This document shows, piece by piece, positions 45,162 through 57,563 of a DNA stretch of 64,000 nucleotides. This DNA comes from Ancylostoma caninum. Lineage: Eukaryota > Nematoda > Chromadorea > Rhabditida > Ancylostomatidae. Below the pieces are notes generated by a model that was not told the DNA's origin, made no database searches, and saw nothing but the letters and a program-made list of their open reading frames with translations. The first letter of the stretch is position 1. Every line of letters begins with the position of its first letter. A program made the translations under genes and the position numbers. Location of the stretch: NCBI GenBank assembly GCA_037903475.1, contig JBAJFG010000210.1, forward strand, positions 1-64,000. The letters run 5' to 3'.

Positions 45162-46143
45162 ACTGAGATCGCTAAAATCTAGACTTTTGCAACGCGATTT
45201 TGGCATGCTGTAGATCAGCAGCCTGCTGCTCTCGCAAGTTTCCATCCATCTCGGGAAAAGTGATATTCAGTGAGGGAAATGTTTGAGGAATGAGGAAAAT
45301 GGATGCGGACCTTGATATCTTAGTGTGTCAGTTTTTGCCGAGTGAGTTTTTGAGTAAGAGGCTTAGCGCTACCCTCTAGCAGGGGAAAACCTGACTCTGT
45401 TCACCACTGCCAAACACATCTACAGCAGATTTCCGGACATCAACTCGAAATTACAATACCAGTACTCTGGCTTGACTAGGTTGGAGAAGGCTGCAGTCAA
45501 TAACATCATTATAGCACCGTATTACAGTACTTATATGGTCTAGAAATGAGTCATTTTGGGACGAAAAATAAAGCTAGAAAAGATGTCAAAGCGGGTGATC
45601 ATCATTCAGATCATGGGTGGGATGTTTACGTACACACCTTTCTCACCCTGTCGATCGAACTCAAATGTTTCGAAACTGTAGTAGAGTGAGCATCCATCCC
45701 TGCTCTCAACGTCCAAGTGGTAAGATCTGATTCAGGTTCCACGACTCACTATAACACTTGATCGCCAGGGAACAAGCTGCTATCACGACTTTGGTTGTCA
45801 GAACACCTGGAAGAAATTTTTGCGAACCAGTGGCTCACCGTTCTTCGGGATGCAGATTTCGAACCAAAACAAATACAACATTACCGGATACCTCCGGTGA
45901 AAAATGACTGAGTTTGAAGTCTTTAACCAATATCACCCATAGTTCGCTCCGCTCATCATTTGTTCGCGACTCTACAAAAAGTGCTGAAAAGAGCTAGCCA
46001 AAATAATCAAGTGATTATGAAAGAGGAAGAAAAGCTCTTTCAGAAGGTCACACAATTTGGCTTGGACTTGCTCAAATTCGACAGAAGAGAAAAGTTTGTT
46101 TGTGCATACCCCAAAACGGCAATTAATTCCGCACCAACCTGAT
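45162..46143 (-). mobile_element. mariner-type transposon B, truncated
   Basis: Right end TTCCGCACCAACCTGA is followed by TA (46144-46145) and matches the transposase-start end of copy A. The other end is missing: similarity to copies A and C starts abruptly at about 45162 inside the element. It is inserted in the Harbinger remnant. The transposase strand is minus; the frame is destroyed. Confidence 0.75.
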
Positions 46144-46329
46144 ATATGACTCCCGGGAGTCGGTAAACCGGGAGTCTCCCAGTAGGCAGAAGCCGCATGG
46201 GACACATCCTTCTCCCAACGCTTCGCGTCGTGAAATCGTGCACAGAACCAGGAAAGTTCGCATCTACAGTGGCGACCACATGTTTACCCACGATTTTGGA
46301 CCACAAAATTTTCTGCGCAGCCCTAGGAT

Positions 46330-47120
46330 AGGCAATCAAGACCAAGTTCGAGTATGTGTTAAGGCTCCATCGGAGCTTCCCTCCTGCTACTTCCCACAGG
46401 CACATACTCACTTGGAATTGGATTGAAAAATAAAATTTCAAATTCGTCGCTTTGTCAAACTGGGTGTAGAAGTTTTGTATCTATTTGTGGAGGGAATTGG
46501 GGTGATTATTTGAATTGAGCACTGTTCTGCTCATCACTTTGCTATGGAAGCTATTCGCACACCTTCCGCACCAGCTGGAGCGAAGGGTAAAAACAAAACG
46601 GCCAATTTGTCAAAAATTTAATTTTATTGAGTCTCGAGAACAATGGAAGTGTTGAAATTTTAATGTGATTAGCTGAATGACTGTTAGTAGCACAAATCGG
46701 AGAAAATCTTATGGCCGAAGTGCATGTTTTCTTCTTGTAATCACTATGAATCCTTTTTTCCCCAATTTTTGAGCCATGTTGACGACCTTTGTTATTCCTT
46801 CGTCCCTGAGGTGAAAAACTGCGCATCAAAACTGCTACAGCAAAACGCGCACTAATACCTGCAATAAAATCACATTTTCCCTCGATTTGGTAAAGTGATG
46901 TAAGAGCGCGACGAAAATATTCCTTAAAGTATGGCATTTTGAGCTCTGAGCGCAAAGAATGAGCGCAGTTCCATTGAGAAACATTCTTTTGAGGACTAGA
47001 GTGGAAGCAAGAAAGAGAGTACTATGCCCCATCACATTCTCGAGTATTTTCCTCATAGCTCATTCCAACCTCAAAATACGAGTTTTGTATTTTCATCAGT
47101 TAATCGCCCAAAGTTGGCAG
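46330..47120. other. Insert of unknown type within Harbinger remnant
   Basis: The stretch interrupts the Harbinger frame. It is AT-rich with ORFs on the minus strand (46551-46955, 46835-47056) that show no motif. It may be a non-autonomous element. Confidence 0.4.
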
Positions 47121-48024
47121 CGTGCTAAATATGTGGCAGCCACTGTATATATGTAAACCTTCCGTGTGCGTCAACTGCGGCGAGCACATTGAGTGTGCAG
47201 AAGGCCTTATGGCAGTACTATTGCGATCCAGAGTGGGGCGGCTTCAGTATGCGGACATACGTACCATCCATGGCTTCTACAATGTTAAGTAGCAATCCAT
47301 GTCTTGCAAGCCCAGCAGTTTGACTGCGGCAGAAGCGTTCTTCACCGAGGTTGCGCTTGATAAGCTTCTTAACGATGCGTGGATGACGCAGCGCCTCAAT
47401 GAATTCAGTGACAGCGTTAAAAACAGTTTTCTGACAAACGCCCATCGTATCCGCCAGCATTTCCTAATGTGAGTCGGATGCAAGGTAGCGCAGCCCAATC
47501 AGAACCTAAAACATAGTGTACATTGTGGATAAACTCAATTAGTTGAATTCTGACGAGCAACTATAGCAACGAAATCAACCTCTTTTGGGAATACCTTATT
47601 CTCATGTACACTCCAGTGAGGAACATCAGCATGACCCATGACTGAAAGTAGAAGGTCACATAAACGTTTTAAATGACGCCCTTCCATGTGGTACTTCCGA
47701 GCCAGTGAAGCCTGGTTGCTTTCGAGGAGTCGCAGCGATTGCAAACTTTGAAGGTAATGTTGTCATGGCCCAGCTGAGGGCGGTTGAAAAAGAAAAACAT
47801 ATCTATAAGAATTTTTATAGAATAGAATTTGTGATCTCACTTGCTCAACTTTTCCACTCACAAGTTCTTTAGAAACTGTCTAGAACAGTTGAAATGATTT
47901 TGCAAAGAATTTGGTTTTAGAATTGTTCTGTCTCTGGGCTTCGTGGTTCAGTTCTTCTTTAGATAATACCATGAAGGTTCTCCATTTTCTTTATTCGTGC
48001 TAGCTTTCAACGTGAACGCCTTCG

Positions 48025-48705
48025 TCAGACTATAATTTTAACTATACATCGCCATCCAATCATTACTACACAACAATTACAAGAACAGCAATACCATGCA
48101 GGCAGGTAGTGATTAAGCCCTTCGACTCCGAAACCAAATTGGTTGGTTACCTAAAATTTGATAACTTTGTTTCAACACAAGTTGGCACGTAAGCAAATGA
48201 TAACCTCACCCCTACAGTATTATTTGCAGGATGAGAGAGCAAGGAATAACGGCTAACAGGGGATGATACCTCCAATCATTCGATTAGACGCAGTACCACA
48301 CGAACGATCGCGCTCCTAAATTCGAAATTGCCGTTCTGCATTGGCTTGGCCCGCACGCTTCAAAGAAAAATAATGGAGGCAGTCGAGATGAAGAGACACA
48401 GCCTGGAAATTAATAATAAGGAAGAACTAAAAGAGGTGCTGCGTCTTATCGCATGATTGGAAGTAGCATCCTCTGTTACCCATTATTCCGTGGTGTCTCG
48501 TTCTGTGAATAATACCGTAGGGGTGAGGTTATCATCTGCTTTACGTGTTAACTTGTGGTGAGACAAAGTTATCGAAATATAGGTAACGAACTAAATTGGC
48601 TTCGGAGTCGAAAGGCTTAATCACTACTTGCCTGTTTGATATTGTTCTACTTGTGTTGTGTAGTAATGATTAGGTGACGATGTATAGTTAAAATTAAGGT
48701 CTGAC
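48025..48705. mobile_element. Inverted-repeat element, about 680 bp
   Basis: CTATAATTTTAACTATACAT at the left and its inverted form at the right (ATGTATAGTTAAAATTAAGG), together with GTAGTGATTAAGCCCTTCGA / inverted GTCGAAAGGCTTAATCACTAC, form arms of about 150 bp. The centre contains the block shared with 42950-43295. Confidence 0.65.
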
Positions 48706-49304
48706 GACAGTCATAGGACAGTTACGAGAAGAAAACACGTTAACAACGCTCGCAAAACAAATGCCACACGTAATTTTGAGCAGCAACACCTCAAATTATT
48801 CCGTCTTAAAAGAAATCTTAAGAAAGCTTGAAAAAGGTAGCTTGAATAAAGCAAAAAGTGAGGAAGAAGGGACTATCGTTCAGCCGCTGGAAGATTCAAC
48901 GATGATACATTGATTCACGAACCACGCCTCAATGTCGCGATATCCTCGCGACGTGCATGCAGTTGTCGCTAAGCTGGTGCCAACGCGTTCGCATCTTGGC
49001 CGTCGCGACATAGCGGGCTTACTACCGACCTTGGTGTGTGTTTACAAGATGACCATTCATTGGTCTCATTACCCCCTATGCATCTTGCATGCACGTCAAT
49101 AAATGAATAAATAAGTAAAATTCTAACATAGGTAGAGCAAAGCCTTCTTCTGACAACAACATGAACATTCCTTCTATTTTGCTGCTGTCGAAAGTTTTGA
49201 AATCTGTTCATTAATTACTCCGCGCTCGCCGCTAACTATCATAACAGCCATTCGATGGGAAGTAGGCTGCAAGTGTCTCGAAAATTTGCAAACCATTTTT
49301 TCTC
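48706..49304. other. Gap: no gene recognised
   Basis: No motif-bearing ORF. A GTCGCGA-containing stretch lies at about 48935-49010. Confidence 0.4.
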
Positions 49305-49511
49305 TTATACAGCCTTAATTTGTTGTTTTGATCGCCTCGATTTTGTTTTGTGGTCTTGTTCCAAAAAATTAGGCAAAACCACAAAAATCACAATTATAGC
49401 GAAAAAAATCTGCCAAATTGCTGTTGAACTAGTAACTATAGAGACCTCATGTCTATAATGCTTTCTAGACAGCATGTATAAAGGTTCACGCTGGTGGCAG
49501 AATTTGCCTAA
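49305..49511 (-). CDS. Possible minus-strand exon with membrane span
   Basis: After an acceptor ATTCGCAG (minus strand) the phase-0 frame of 68 codons contains AIWQIFFAIIVIFVVLPNFL, a likely transmembrane segment, followed by a basic tail (KTKSRRSKQQIKAV) and TAA. This looks like a C-terminal membrane anchor. Its upstream exons are not identified; it may or may not belong with the Cys-rich exons at 50.36-51.45 kb. Confidence 0.3.
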   Translation of the reverse strand, partial: LGKFCHQREPLYMLSRKHYRHEVSIVTSSTAIWQIFFAIIVIFVVLPNFLEQDHKTKSRRSKQQIKAV

Positions 49512-50363
49512 CTGCGAATAGAAACCCACAAAATTAAAACAGACGGAGGATGACAATCTTTCTTCGCAGCAGTTACCATTCTGCAGAAGCGTAGAAAGTT
49601 TCCCGCGTCAAACCAAGTGAAAGATTTTTTTCCTCGAGATCCTGCGAAAACACTATCCACTCTTAATGAAATTAACGTCAGACCCAGGATGGAGCAGATT
49701 TGAGAGCATCGATGTGTCAAAAATAAAGAAACATTTGTTCTTCAAAGGCGATAGATTTTGGTAAAATTTAAAAATGAGGTGAGGTTTAGCAATTACTTCG
49801 CAAGAGCAGTGGTTAAAGGCAGTGTCTCACCTCAGCTGCACCGGCTGTGAATTCGCTCAAACTCTCGACCGGTGTACGAGACGCCTCCCGGCAGGCTGTG
49901 ACTGCGGCGCAGTTTTCGACAATGAGAATACCTATGCGATCAATGAGATCAAAAGAGGTACAGAGAAGTCATGCAGTTCCCTTGCTGCGGAACTCGTCTG
50001 CGAGAAATTGAACTGATCTTTCGGAAACGGGTTTTTCGATAGTTTAACTGGGAATTATATACATTGTTGAACTCGGCGCATCAAAAAAAAATTGAACTTT
50101 TCATTAAAAATTTTAGCCTTAGCTTCTTATTAGGTGTAAACGCCGCTAATACAACTACACCTTTGTATGGCTAAGTGATAGTTAGAAACACACGCATGCA
50201 GAGAGAACCGAACATTTATATTCTTCTTTAATCAGCATACACGCATCAACGAGAACAAAAAACAACAGAAAAATACTGAACAACTTCGATCATCTCTGAT
50301 TCGAAAAAAAAGGACATTCTTTTAAAAAAAAGCACAACATTCTTTAAGAAAAACCGGTTTCTT

Positions 50364-51450
50364 CTAAAGCTCCTGCTCCGTGTTATTGTTGTTGTCCTTT
50401 CGTCGTCCATACAGACGACACGAACACGCTGCTGTAAAGGCGCAAAAGACACATTTAAACGGCACACACTGGTTTGTGGCGCAGTTTTCCGCCGAGGATT
50501 GTATACAGGCGCAGGCCTCGGCCCTGAAACAAACAGCTAACATGTTGCAGTACAGGCTGACATAGGAAAACCTACAGTGCCCGTGAGATCGCGATGCGTG
50601 TCTGGGGTCCCCAGCGCATGCGGCAAGTCTTCCTATATTAGAGCGATTGTCCGCGAACTCGATCCATCGGTCCCAGTTGGCATCAGAATCTAAATCAAGT
50701 GGAATCGAGTTTGATATCCTTGAATGAAATAGAATAACGAAACGAAAAATGAGCGGATTGAAAAGTATTTAAAAATGCTTTAATAATTCTGCTCAGCGTC
50801 AGGGAAAATTGCAGTTGTAAAATGTCCTCACTCACCCCTGAAGAAGTGCTGAGATTCGTGCAACACCTCTGCGTGTTCCGGAGTATCCAGACGACTGCGC
50901 CGCTCGTTGACTTTGTGCCGCGACTGGCCGTGAGCGGACGCGGGAATCGGAGGGGTCGTTTCGCATTCATTTGTCGGTGTGTACATATTGAAGCATGCTT
51001 GCGTTTTCCTTGAGTCGATAGAATCCAGAGCGACGTTTCCATTTCCTGGAAATGATTGTGATTGTTATCAGAGATAGAACTACTCTCATCAGTTTATACT
51101 TGTGGGTTCCTCGAATGGGTCCCCTTGCATACACTCCAGAACAATGACTGAATCCCTACCGTGAGAATGTTCCCTGTCACGCAACGATTTACGGACGGGC
51201 TGACTTGGCGAAAAGCGAGCGGGCGAGTGCCGGATGGAGTTGTCTGGGTTGAGATGTTTCTTCCATTACGATACGGCGCCTTCGGAGGTTCTCATCAACT
51301 GCAAACAATGACAGTCTTGATCAGAATCTTGTTGGGAGTATTCTCTCAATACCTACCATCAATGTCTAAGTGGAGATCTGTGAAGTCGAGATCTTCCTCG
51401 AGATTAGCCGGTGCAGACGTGTTAGGTATAAAATATTCTATGTACCTCAG
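50364..51450 (-). CDS. Candidate Cys-rich gene, minus strand, four exons
   Basis: Exons read on the minus strand: 51450-51357 (NTSAPANLEEDLDFTDLHLD, donor G|GTAGGT), 51298-51193 (VDENLRRRRIVMEETSQPRQ), 51045-50832 (CFNMYTPTNECETTPPIPAS then RLDTPEHAEVLHESQHFF) and 50523-50364 (EACACIQSSAENCATNQCVP then KCVFCAFTAACSC, ending GRRKDNNNNTEQEL and a stop). The first join is phase-consistent. The join 51193/51045 is off by one for the frame I prefer, so one boundary is wrong, or an exon is missing. The C-terminal exon has nine Cys in about 30 residues. No family is assigned; a donor at 50836 would change the last exon's frame. Confidence 0.4.
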
Positions 51451-51511
51451 CTTTCGATACCAGCAAATTCAATAAGCACCGTGGTAGATTATCCTATGAG
51501 AACTGCACTTA

Positions 51512-52776
51512 TCAGGTTGGTGCGAAATTAATTGCCGAAACGAACACTCCAGTTCAAAGTGTTATACCTTGGCTTAAACACAACGTTCTTCATCAGTTTA
51601 ATGCCCATTTAATTCGTAGATCTTCTTTAACGATATATTTGAAATGGCATGCCTCTACATTGAAAACTGAGATCGCAAAAATCTAAAAACGTTTGGAAGG
51701 CGATTTCGGCATGCTCTAGATCAGCAATCTGCTGCTCTCACAGGTTTGCATCTGGGAATCGGGAAAAGTAACACACGTAAGGGAAAGGTCTGAGGAATGA
51801 GGAGAATGAATGAGAACCTCGATGCCTCACAGCGCCAGTTTTTGCCGGGTACGTTTCTAGATGGAAGGCTTAGCGCTACCCTGGAGAAGGGGAAAACCTG
51901 ATTCTGTTCAACACTGTCAAGCACATCTACAGCATATTTTCGCATATCAACGCAAAATTACAATATACTAGAGCTCTGCTGCTAACGCTTGAATAGGTTG
52001 GAGAAGGGTGCACTGATCGCACCCTTACAGCACCACTATGTAACCTCCCTAGAGAGAAGATCTGGTTCAGGAAAACGTAGAAGTGGTAAAACATCCCTAC
52101 TCATATCCATTCGCATTTCTTGTTATCGTATAGAAACTGAGCTTCATTCACAGTAATCACATGGCCGAGAAATGAGTCGTTTTGGAACAAAAAATTAAGT
52201 TAGAAAAGATGTCACAGGGGCTGGGACGCTTGCCTTCAGTCAGACCATGGCGTTTTCATTTCCGCACCTTTCTCACCCTGTCGGATGAAGGTAAATGTTT
52301 TGAAACTGCTGTATAGTGAGCATCCATCCCTGTTCTAAATGTTCGGATGGTAGAATCTTTAGATGCACGACTGTCCTTAACACTTTATCACCTGAGGCAA
52401 CCTGCGATTACGACCATGGTCGCGTTGGGGTTCAAAACCACTGGAAGAAAATTGCGCTAACCACTTTTCCAATCACCATTGGAAAGGCGATTCCGAGCCA
52501 AAACATATACAAGATTGGCGGATAATTCCGATGAAATACGATCGAGTCTGAAGGCATTAACGATGGCCACCCGAAAATCGAGTCGACTCATCATTTATTT
52601 GTGGCTCTGCAAGAAGGTACTGAGAAGGCTAGCCAGAATTTTTCAGTGGCATTTGAAACAGGAGGAAAAGCTCTTTTGGATGGTCACACAAATTGGCTTG
52701 AAATCACTTGAATTTAAGGAGAGAAAAGTTTATTTGTGCATACCTCAAAACAGCAATTAATTTTGCACCAACCTGA
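51512..52776 (-). mobile_element. mariner-type transposon C, full length, decayed
   Basis: 1265 bp with TCAGGTTGGTGCGAAATTAA at the left, its inverted form at the right, and TA on both sides (51510-51511 and 52777-52778). It is the inverted orientation of copy A. The transposase frame on the minus strand is interrupted throughout; the plus-strand ORF 52479-52760 is a shadow. It lies just upstream of the candidate minus-strand gene at 50364-51450. Confidence 0.85.
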
Positions 52777-52778
52777 TA

Positions 52779-53940
52779 CAAGTCATATAGCGAAAGCGCT
52801 AATCTTTCTCAACAAGACTTTCAAAATTATTTTTTTAAGCGATAGCTTACTTGAGTTTTAAGCTTGTGAAGTGGAGCAATAAGTCAATGAAAAATAGCGC
52901 AACCTACAGCTGCCTATCCTGGCATTCAGTTAAAACGCGAAAGGCCATCAAAGCAAGGCAACCGACCTCTACTGAGTATGAAAGAGATGTTTTGCTCGAC
53001 AGGGCTGGTCATCAGTGATTTTCCAAGCTATAAGAAGACATATTAGGTCTCAATGACATTGACAACTTCGACCAAACAGATGTCTTTCACAAAGACCTGG
53101 GAATTGCTTGAGAAGAATGGTATGGTCTAGATGAAAATCATAATTGTTGAAGCTACGAAGTAACTAAGGTAATTCTGCTAAAGGATCTAACCGCAAGGGT
53201 GTAGCCATCTTACCCTATGATAACGTCGGACTCCACCCTTACCAGCGTCGCCAAACGGGCTCGTCGCGTTTCTTACCCGGACAGCCGCCTAATTAGAGGT
53301 GCTAACCAAGTGTGAAAGCCATTGGCAGTCACCGGTGCTGTATCCGACTGATTGATCTCAGATTAGCCCCACTCCCTTGCCTGCCTCCTTACCGCGTCAC
53401 CGCGTGCGATCACCGCAACGCTTGTACATAGGAGCTCTGCGCGCAAAAAAAGAATCTAACAGTACGGTGCCATGGAAGCAAAGGGGATGTTTCGTTGCTG
53501 TTTTAACAAGTTCGATTGAATTTGGAGATGCACTTTTTCTAACGTTCAGAACAAATTTGAAAAGTTGTATTTTTCATCAAAAGTTCAGTGCAATTACAGA
53601 GTTTTTGTCTGAGGAAAACTGCCTATTACTGTTTACATTAATGTCTAACCGCAGGTCAGCTATTTCCACAACTTTTCACTTTTTTAGTTTTCACAACTTT
53701 TTAGCTTAGCTATTTTCACAACTTTTCACAACTTGCTGATGTTCTTCCGCGTCTATATTCTACAGAGCTTGCACGTTCAGACAGTAGCTGGTGTTTTGTG
53801 GTCCCTGTTGATCTTCAAACTGGCGAAATTTCTTCTTGAGCCTAAAAATTAGGTAATTTAAAATCCTGTCAGCACCGATGATGGTAGAATGTAGAGCATG
53901 AAAGGCACTTCCAGAAGCTATAGGTCACATTGCGGAAAAA
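52779..53940. other. Gap: no gene recognised
   Basis: A moderately GC-rich block (about 53200-53440) has no motif. A repeated CACAACTTTTCA word occurs at about 53666-53735. Confidence 0.4.
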
Positions 53941-53949
53941 TGACAATGG

Positions 53950-54200
53950 GTCGAAAAAAAACGCAACTGAAAAAAGCGAAAGGACTTATGTTACATAACA
54001 CCTCATACAATGGGCTGGAAAAATTTGAGGAATGGTTGATAATGAATGGGCAAAACTGGCAAAGACGTGGATACCGTACGGCCACGTGAACCGAAGGCGA
54101 TGAGGACATCCTCGCACTCGGTGGCGCGATGAATTGGCATGGAAGATCGGACCTGTGTAGGTTGACGAGTGAAGATTTTGATACGGCCATGACATGGCAT
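53950..54200 (+). pseudogene. LINE reverse transcriptase C-terminal tail, decayed
   Basis: On the plus strand the frame reads QWAGKI, a stop, then MVDNEWAKLAKTWIPYGHVN, a stop and GHPRTRWRDELAWKIG. The order W-A-G-x-I ... W-x-P-Y-G-H ... R-x-R-W-R-D-E is the conserved C-terminal tail of many animal non-LTR elements (WAGHV ... RGRPxTRW). Only the tail is preserved and it has several stops. Confidence 0.6.
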
Positions 54201-56191
54201 TCGAATGTGATCTGATACCGTGATAATAAACTGCAAACTGTAGGAGTACATTTTCGAACAGGACTAGAACCCTCGAGCGCTCCACCTTTGAATGAAAAAA
54301 ACTAACTTCTCCCCGCAACCCCAGTTGGCAACGTGGACTTGGAACCCCAACATGATCAAACATTTGCAAGTGGAAACGGACGTTGCTCGTCCCAGAGACG
54401 TGTTTCGGAACTTTAGAAAGGGGATTCAAAATCAGCGCTGCAAACTGCTTGTGTACATTCCATTGTGAATGATCATACCGATTAAATATCCTTCCACTGT
54501 AAGATGACAGCACAGCGAAAAAGCTGTAATTGACAATTTTCTCTCGAAAGACGCCGATAATTGGCATGACTTTTATTTCCAATAGAGTTAAGTTCCATGA
54601 GATGTGGAAAATTTCAACTTTCAAAAGAAATTCTTCTGCTGACTCCATGTAACCATGTAGCCGTTTCAACGATTTTGAATTTAAAAAATGGTAGTCTTCA
54701 GAAGGGTGAGATATTTGGCCTCTACGCCTTCCTCGCAACTTCTTATAAGGAATGAGTCTTGTCTAAAAAGAGGTCATGGGCGACTGTATGATAGGTTATG
54801 TTATATTTACCTCTATGTAATTACAGCTTAATTTTAATGAGTTGACCACAGCGGACATCTTCGGCGAAATGGAGTAAAACAAACTTATTTATTTTAAGTT
54901 TATATGTAGTGGACCGCTTCACACTGTTTTCTCAGCAGTGGCTTGTAAACGTTACTGAGATGATGACAACACACTGATTAACTCACTGAATCTCTCATAT
55001 TTGAGGTTGACACTTCATGGAATAGGAGAGCACCTGAGCGGAGTGTTGTTGGCTCGGTTGGCAGTGAAACGCGCATATGGAATTACATGTTGTTCATCAA
55101 ATGACAATTTTTCAATTAAAGGCAGCACCCTCGGAAATTTTCGACCTCGACATCTCGGCACGATTCAGAGTAACCGCGTGCGCTGAGCACTGCTACATTG
55201 CTAAAAACAGTCGAAGCATTCAAAATCCTCGTTTTCTAGAACCTCTCAGATCGTCGCTTTCGAGCAGATTGAGTCGAGTTGCTCGACCTATTTGATGCGG
55301 ACCGATCCAAAAAAGTCAATATCGCTTTCTTTCTTGTCAGGTGTTTTGTTGGCAAAATCGTTCTTTTGCACTGTTTTGCCGTGTTTCTGAGGCTGATGCA
55401 AGAAGACAAATTCCGAAAAAGATTGCATAATCAGTCAACATGTGGCAAAAACATGAACGATTCTGAAGTGATCCCTATACAGTGAAAAAAACTCGAAATT
55501 GAAATAACTGATGAAAATCAGGCCACATTAGAAACTAAACAAGTAGATTTATAGTAAAATAACAAATAGAATATTTTGCTGTGGTAGGCAATGCAAGAAG
55601 AGAGAGTTAAAGAGTAAAAAAGAGCTCCATAATCACAAAAAAAAAGAAACCAGTCCGCTGTCGTCACAACTCGATCGAACGATCCCGCGGTGATCCTGCT
55701 GATCCAGGATTTCGAACATTCAACTCGATATGTCTCAGGTACGGTTGAGTTTCCCGAGCTATTCTTTTGTAGAATTGTTGGAACAATTGTTGAGGTTCGA
55801 CAACGATCAAAATCTCAGACACAAAAACCTCGCTGGGTACTGCTTTCACGGATCGCATCCTCTGACTTGTCGCGAGTTTATGGAAGACCCTTGTACATGA
55901 TTATGCCTAGGGCTGAATAAAAACCGATTGATACAGATGATAACACGGAAGCTGGTTCGAATAATCGAAAAAGAAGCCCTACATCCTTTCTTATCAATAT
56001 TTGTTCCAAGGTTATGTCACTCTCCTTTTCAACGATTGTGTGAATCAAATCTGTATTCGCATTCGAAGATAACTGAGTCGCCATTCGTTTCAAAATACCT
56101 CTGTAGAAGTAAAATGGTATGTTGAATAAATAGCCAAAGTCTTAATTTCGAATTATTATTATGTTTGAGTCGTAGTGACCTGCCGTTAATT
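54201..56191. other. Gap: no gene recognised with confidence
   Basis: The stretch holds open frames on both strands without motifs (for example 55077-55295 plus). A long minus-strand ORF (53986-54738) is treated as spurious because its end lies opposite the LINE tail. Confidence 0.4.
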
Positions 56192-56518
56192 TCAGCTCAT
56201 ATTTCGCCATGGTTTGGCAATTTTGCACCACTCAACTTTCAGATTTGGTGAATTACTGGATGCACTGTGACAAAACGAAGAAGTCTTCTGAAACGTACAA
56301 TACAAGATTTGCAGGGAATTTTTTGCTGGTCTAATAAGAGCAGAAGTTCTGCTAGGACCCAGAACCACCTGCGGAATCAGTAGATTTTTATCTTTCTTTT
56401 TTTTCTCCGTATAAGTATAGTTCCATCCTCTGCCCATTCCTGATATACTCGATGATTCCTGATGATAGTCCATACTTTTCTTAGAAGTTGCTGGCAAAAC
56501 ATGTTTATTCGAATTCAC
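56192..56518 (-). CDS. Possible minus-strand terminal exon(s), unassigned
   Basis: The frame reads a polar peptide (HVLPATSKKSMDYHQESSSI then GRGWNYTYTEKKKKDKNLLI) to CAG|GTGGTT, then, after an 81-nt stretch without stops ending TTTCAG, KTSSFCHSASSNSPNLKVEW and a TGA. Both splice sites are phase 0, so the 81 nt may be an intron or may be retained. No family is recognised. Confidence 0.35.
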   Translation of the reverse strand: MNSNKHVLPATSKKSMDYHQESSSISGMGRGWNYTYTEKKKKDKNLLIPQVVLGPSRTSALIRPAKNSLQILYCTFQKTSSFCHSASSNSPNLKVEWCKIAKPWRNMS

Positions 56519-56609
56519 TTGAACTTTTAAATAACGATTCTATCCTAGGAAAAAATCAACCGATTACGAATGCGATCAACTAAAGTAGAAAAGCTCATCT
56601 GTTTTACAC

Positions 56610-56695
56610 ATCATCCGGAGACATTCGAAAGAAAAACCATAGTTTCCAGAGTTTCTTCTCTTTTTCTCCAGTTTCCTTTCATACTGTTCGTTAAC
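56610..56695 (-). CDS. Possible minus-strand exon, unassigned
   Basis: After an acceptor GGGTATCAG the minus strand reads VNEQYERKLEKKRRNSGNYG and on to a possible donor AT|GTGTAA. It could be upstream of 56192-56518, but the phase to that exon was not resolved. Confidence 0.28.
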
Positions 56696-57563
56696 CTGAT
56701 ACCCAGAATGAGCGTTTAAAATAAAGGAATGACAGAAGCTGAATATTTTTCCCACCCAGTTTCCGAGGTAAATCTTGCACCTATCATCCATAGTGTACGG
56801 AATCAAGGGTGCTCATACAGGTAATGCTATGGGGTCAGATTATGTTGCCCTTCTTCCAGGAATGATACACCAGGTTGCAAAGTCTCCCTCTCTATTGTGT
56901 ACCCTAGACGCAAATCGGCCACCATAGTATTACAAATAGCTGGGAATGTGTACATTTAGAATTGGCCGCGAATAGCAAATCTGGCTTCTCAGCACACGTG
57001 GTCAGGTGACAGCGAGAGAGCGTGGTTGCGTGAGAGACGTCAACGGCTGTCAGCTGGTCATTTTCGAGACGACTACAATGATAGGAGGTGAAAGAGTGCG
57101 CTGCGCGCAGAGGTGCAGCGTGCTGCGTGAGGGGCGGTCGGTCACGAAGCGGCTGACGGTCAGCTGGCAAGTGGAACGCTCAACGAATTGCAACGTTCTG
57201 TAAATATCGCAAAAACTCTCCCCCCTCGGCGTCGAACACCTCCCTCAAGGAATCTTAACGTTTGCTATTATGGTTGTCAGCCCTGCATATAATCCTTTGC
57301 GTCCATCGAATTCCACTAAAATACTACTCATTCCTGCATCGATACAACGTTAAGTATTTGTGCTGCAAATCATTCACTGGGCAGACTAGCGCCTTCGAAT
57401 TTTCCCACATTCACTTTGAACCATTACCACTAGTGATGAAAATGATTTACAATAGTATAAAAACATTATCTGTCCTCTCATTTTACCTCAACTTCTTTCT
57501 CTTTACAGATATACTTGTAGTGCTTCAAAATAACAAATTTCTACAGTTTCATTGCAGTTCAAG

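Larger units (their letters stand above)
44915..47750 (-). pseudogene. PIF/Harbinger transposase, fragmented
   Basis: Read on the minus strand from high to low coordinates: an N-terminal part (47744-47535), a central part (47460-47150) with AMDGTYVRILKPPHSGSQ, an in-frame stop, then YCHKAFCTLNVLAAVDAHGR (two of the DDE-type Asp positions), a fragment near 46330-46200 with VDANFPGSVHDF, and a C-terminal part (45163-44915) with RFKILEQNVRLDSEKAAKVF and MACAILHN. These are family motifs of the DDE_Tnp_4 nuclease. An approximately 800-bp unrelated insert (46.33-47.15 kb) and a mariner copy (to 46143) split it. Confidence 0.8.

Noticed and set aside
50364..50523. Integrin alpha membrane-proximal Cys pattern (C-x4-C-x4-C)
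   Set aside because: The spacing is similar, but no GFFKR motif or flanking integrin domain was found, so no assignment was made.
53986..54738. A 250-codon minus-strand ORF
   Set aside because: Its C-terminal part is exactly opposite a recognisable LINE tail on the plus strand (WIPYGH ... RTRWRDEL), and no domain or splice context supports it.
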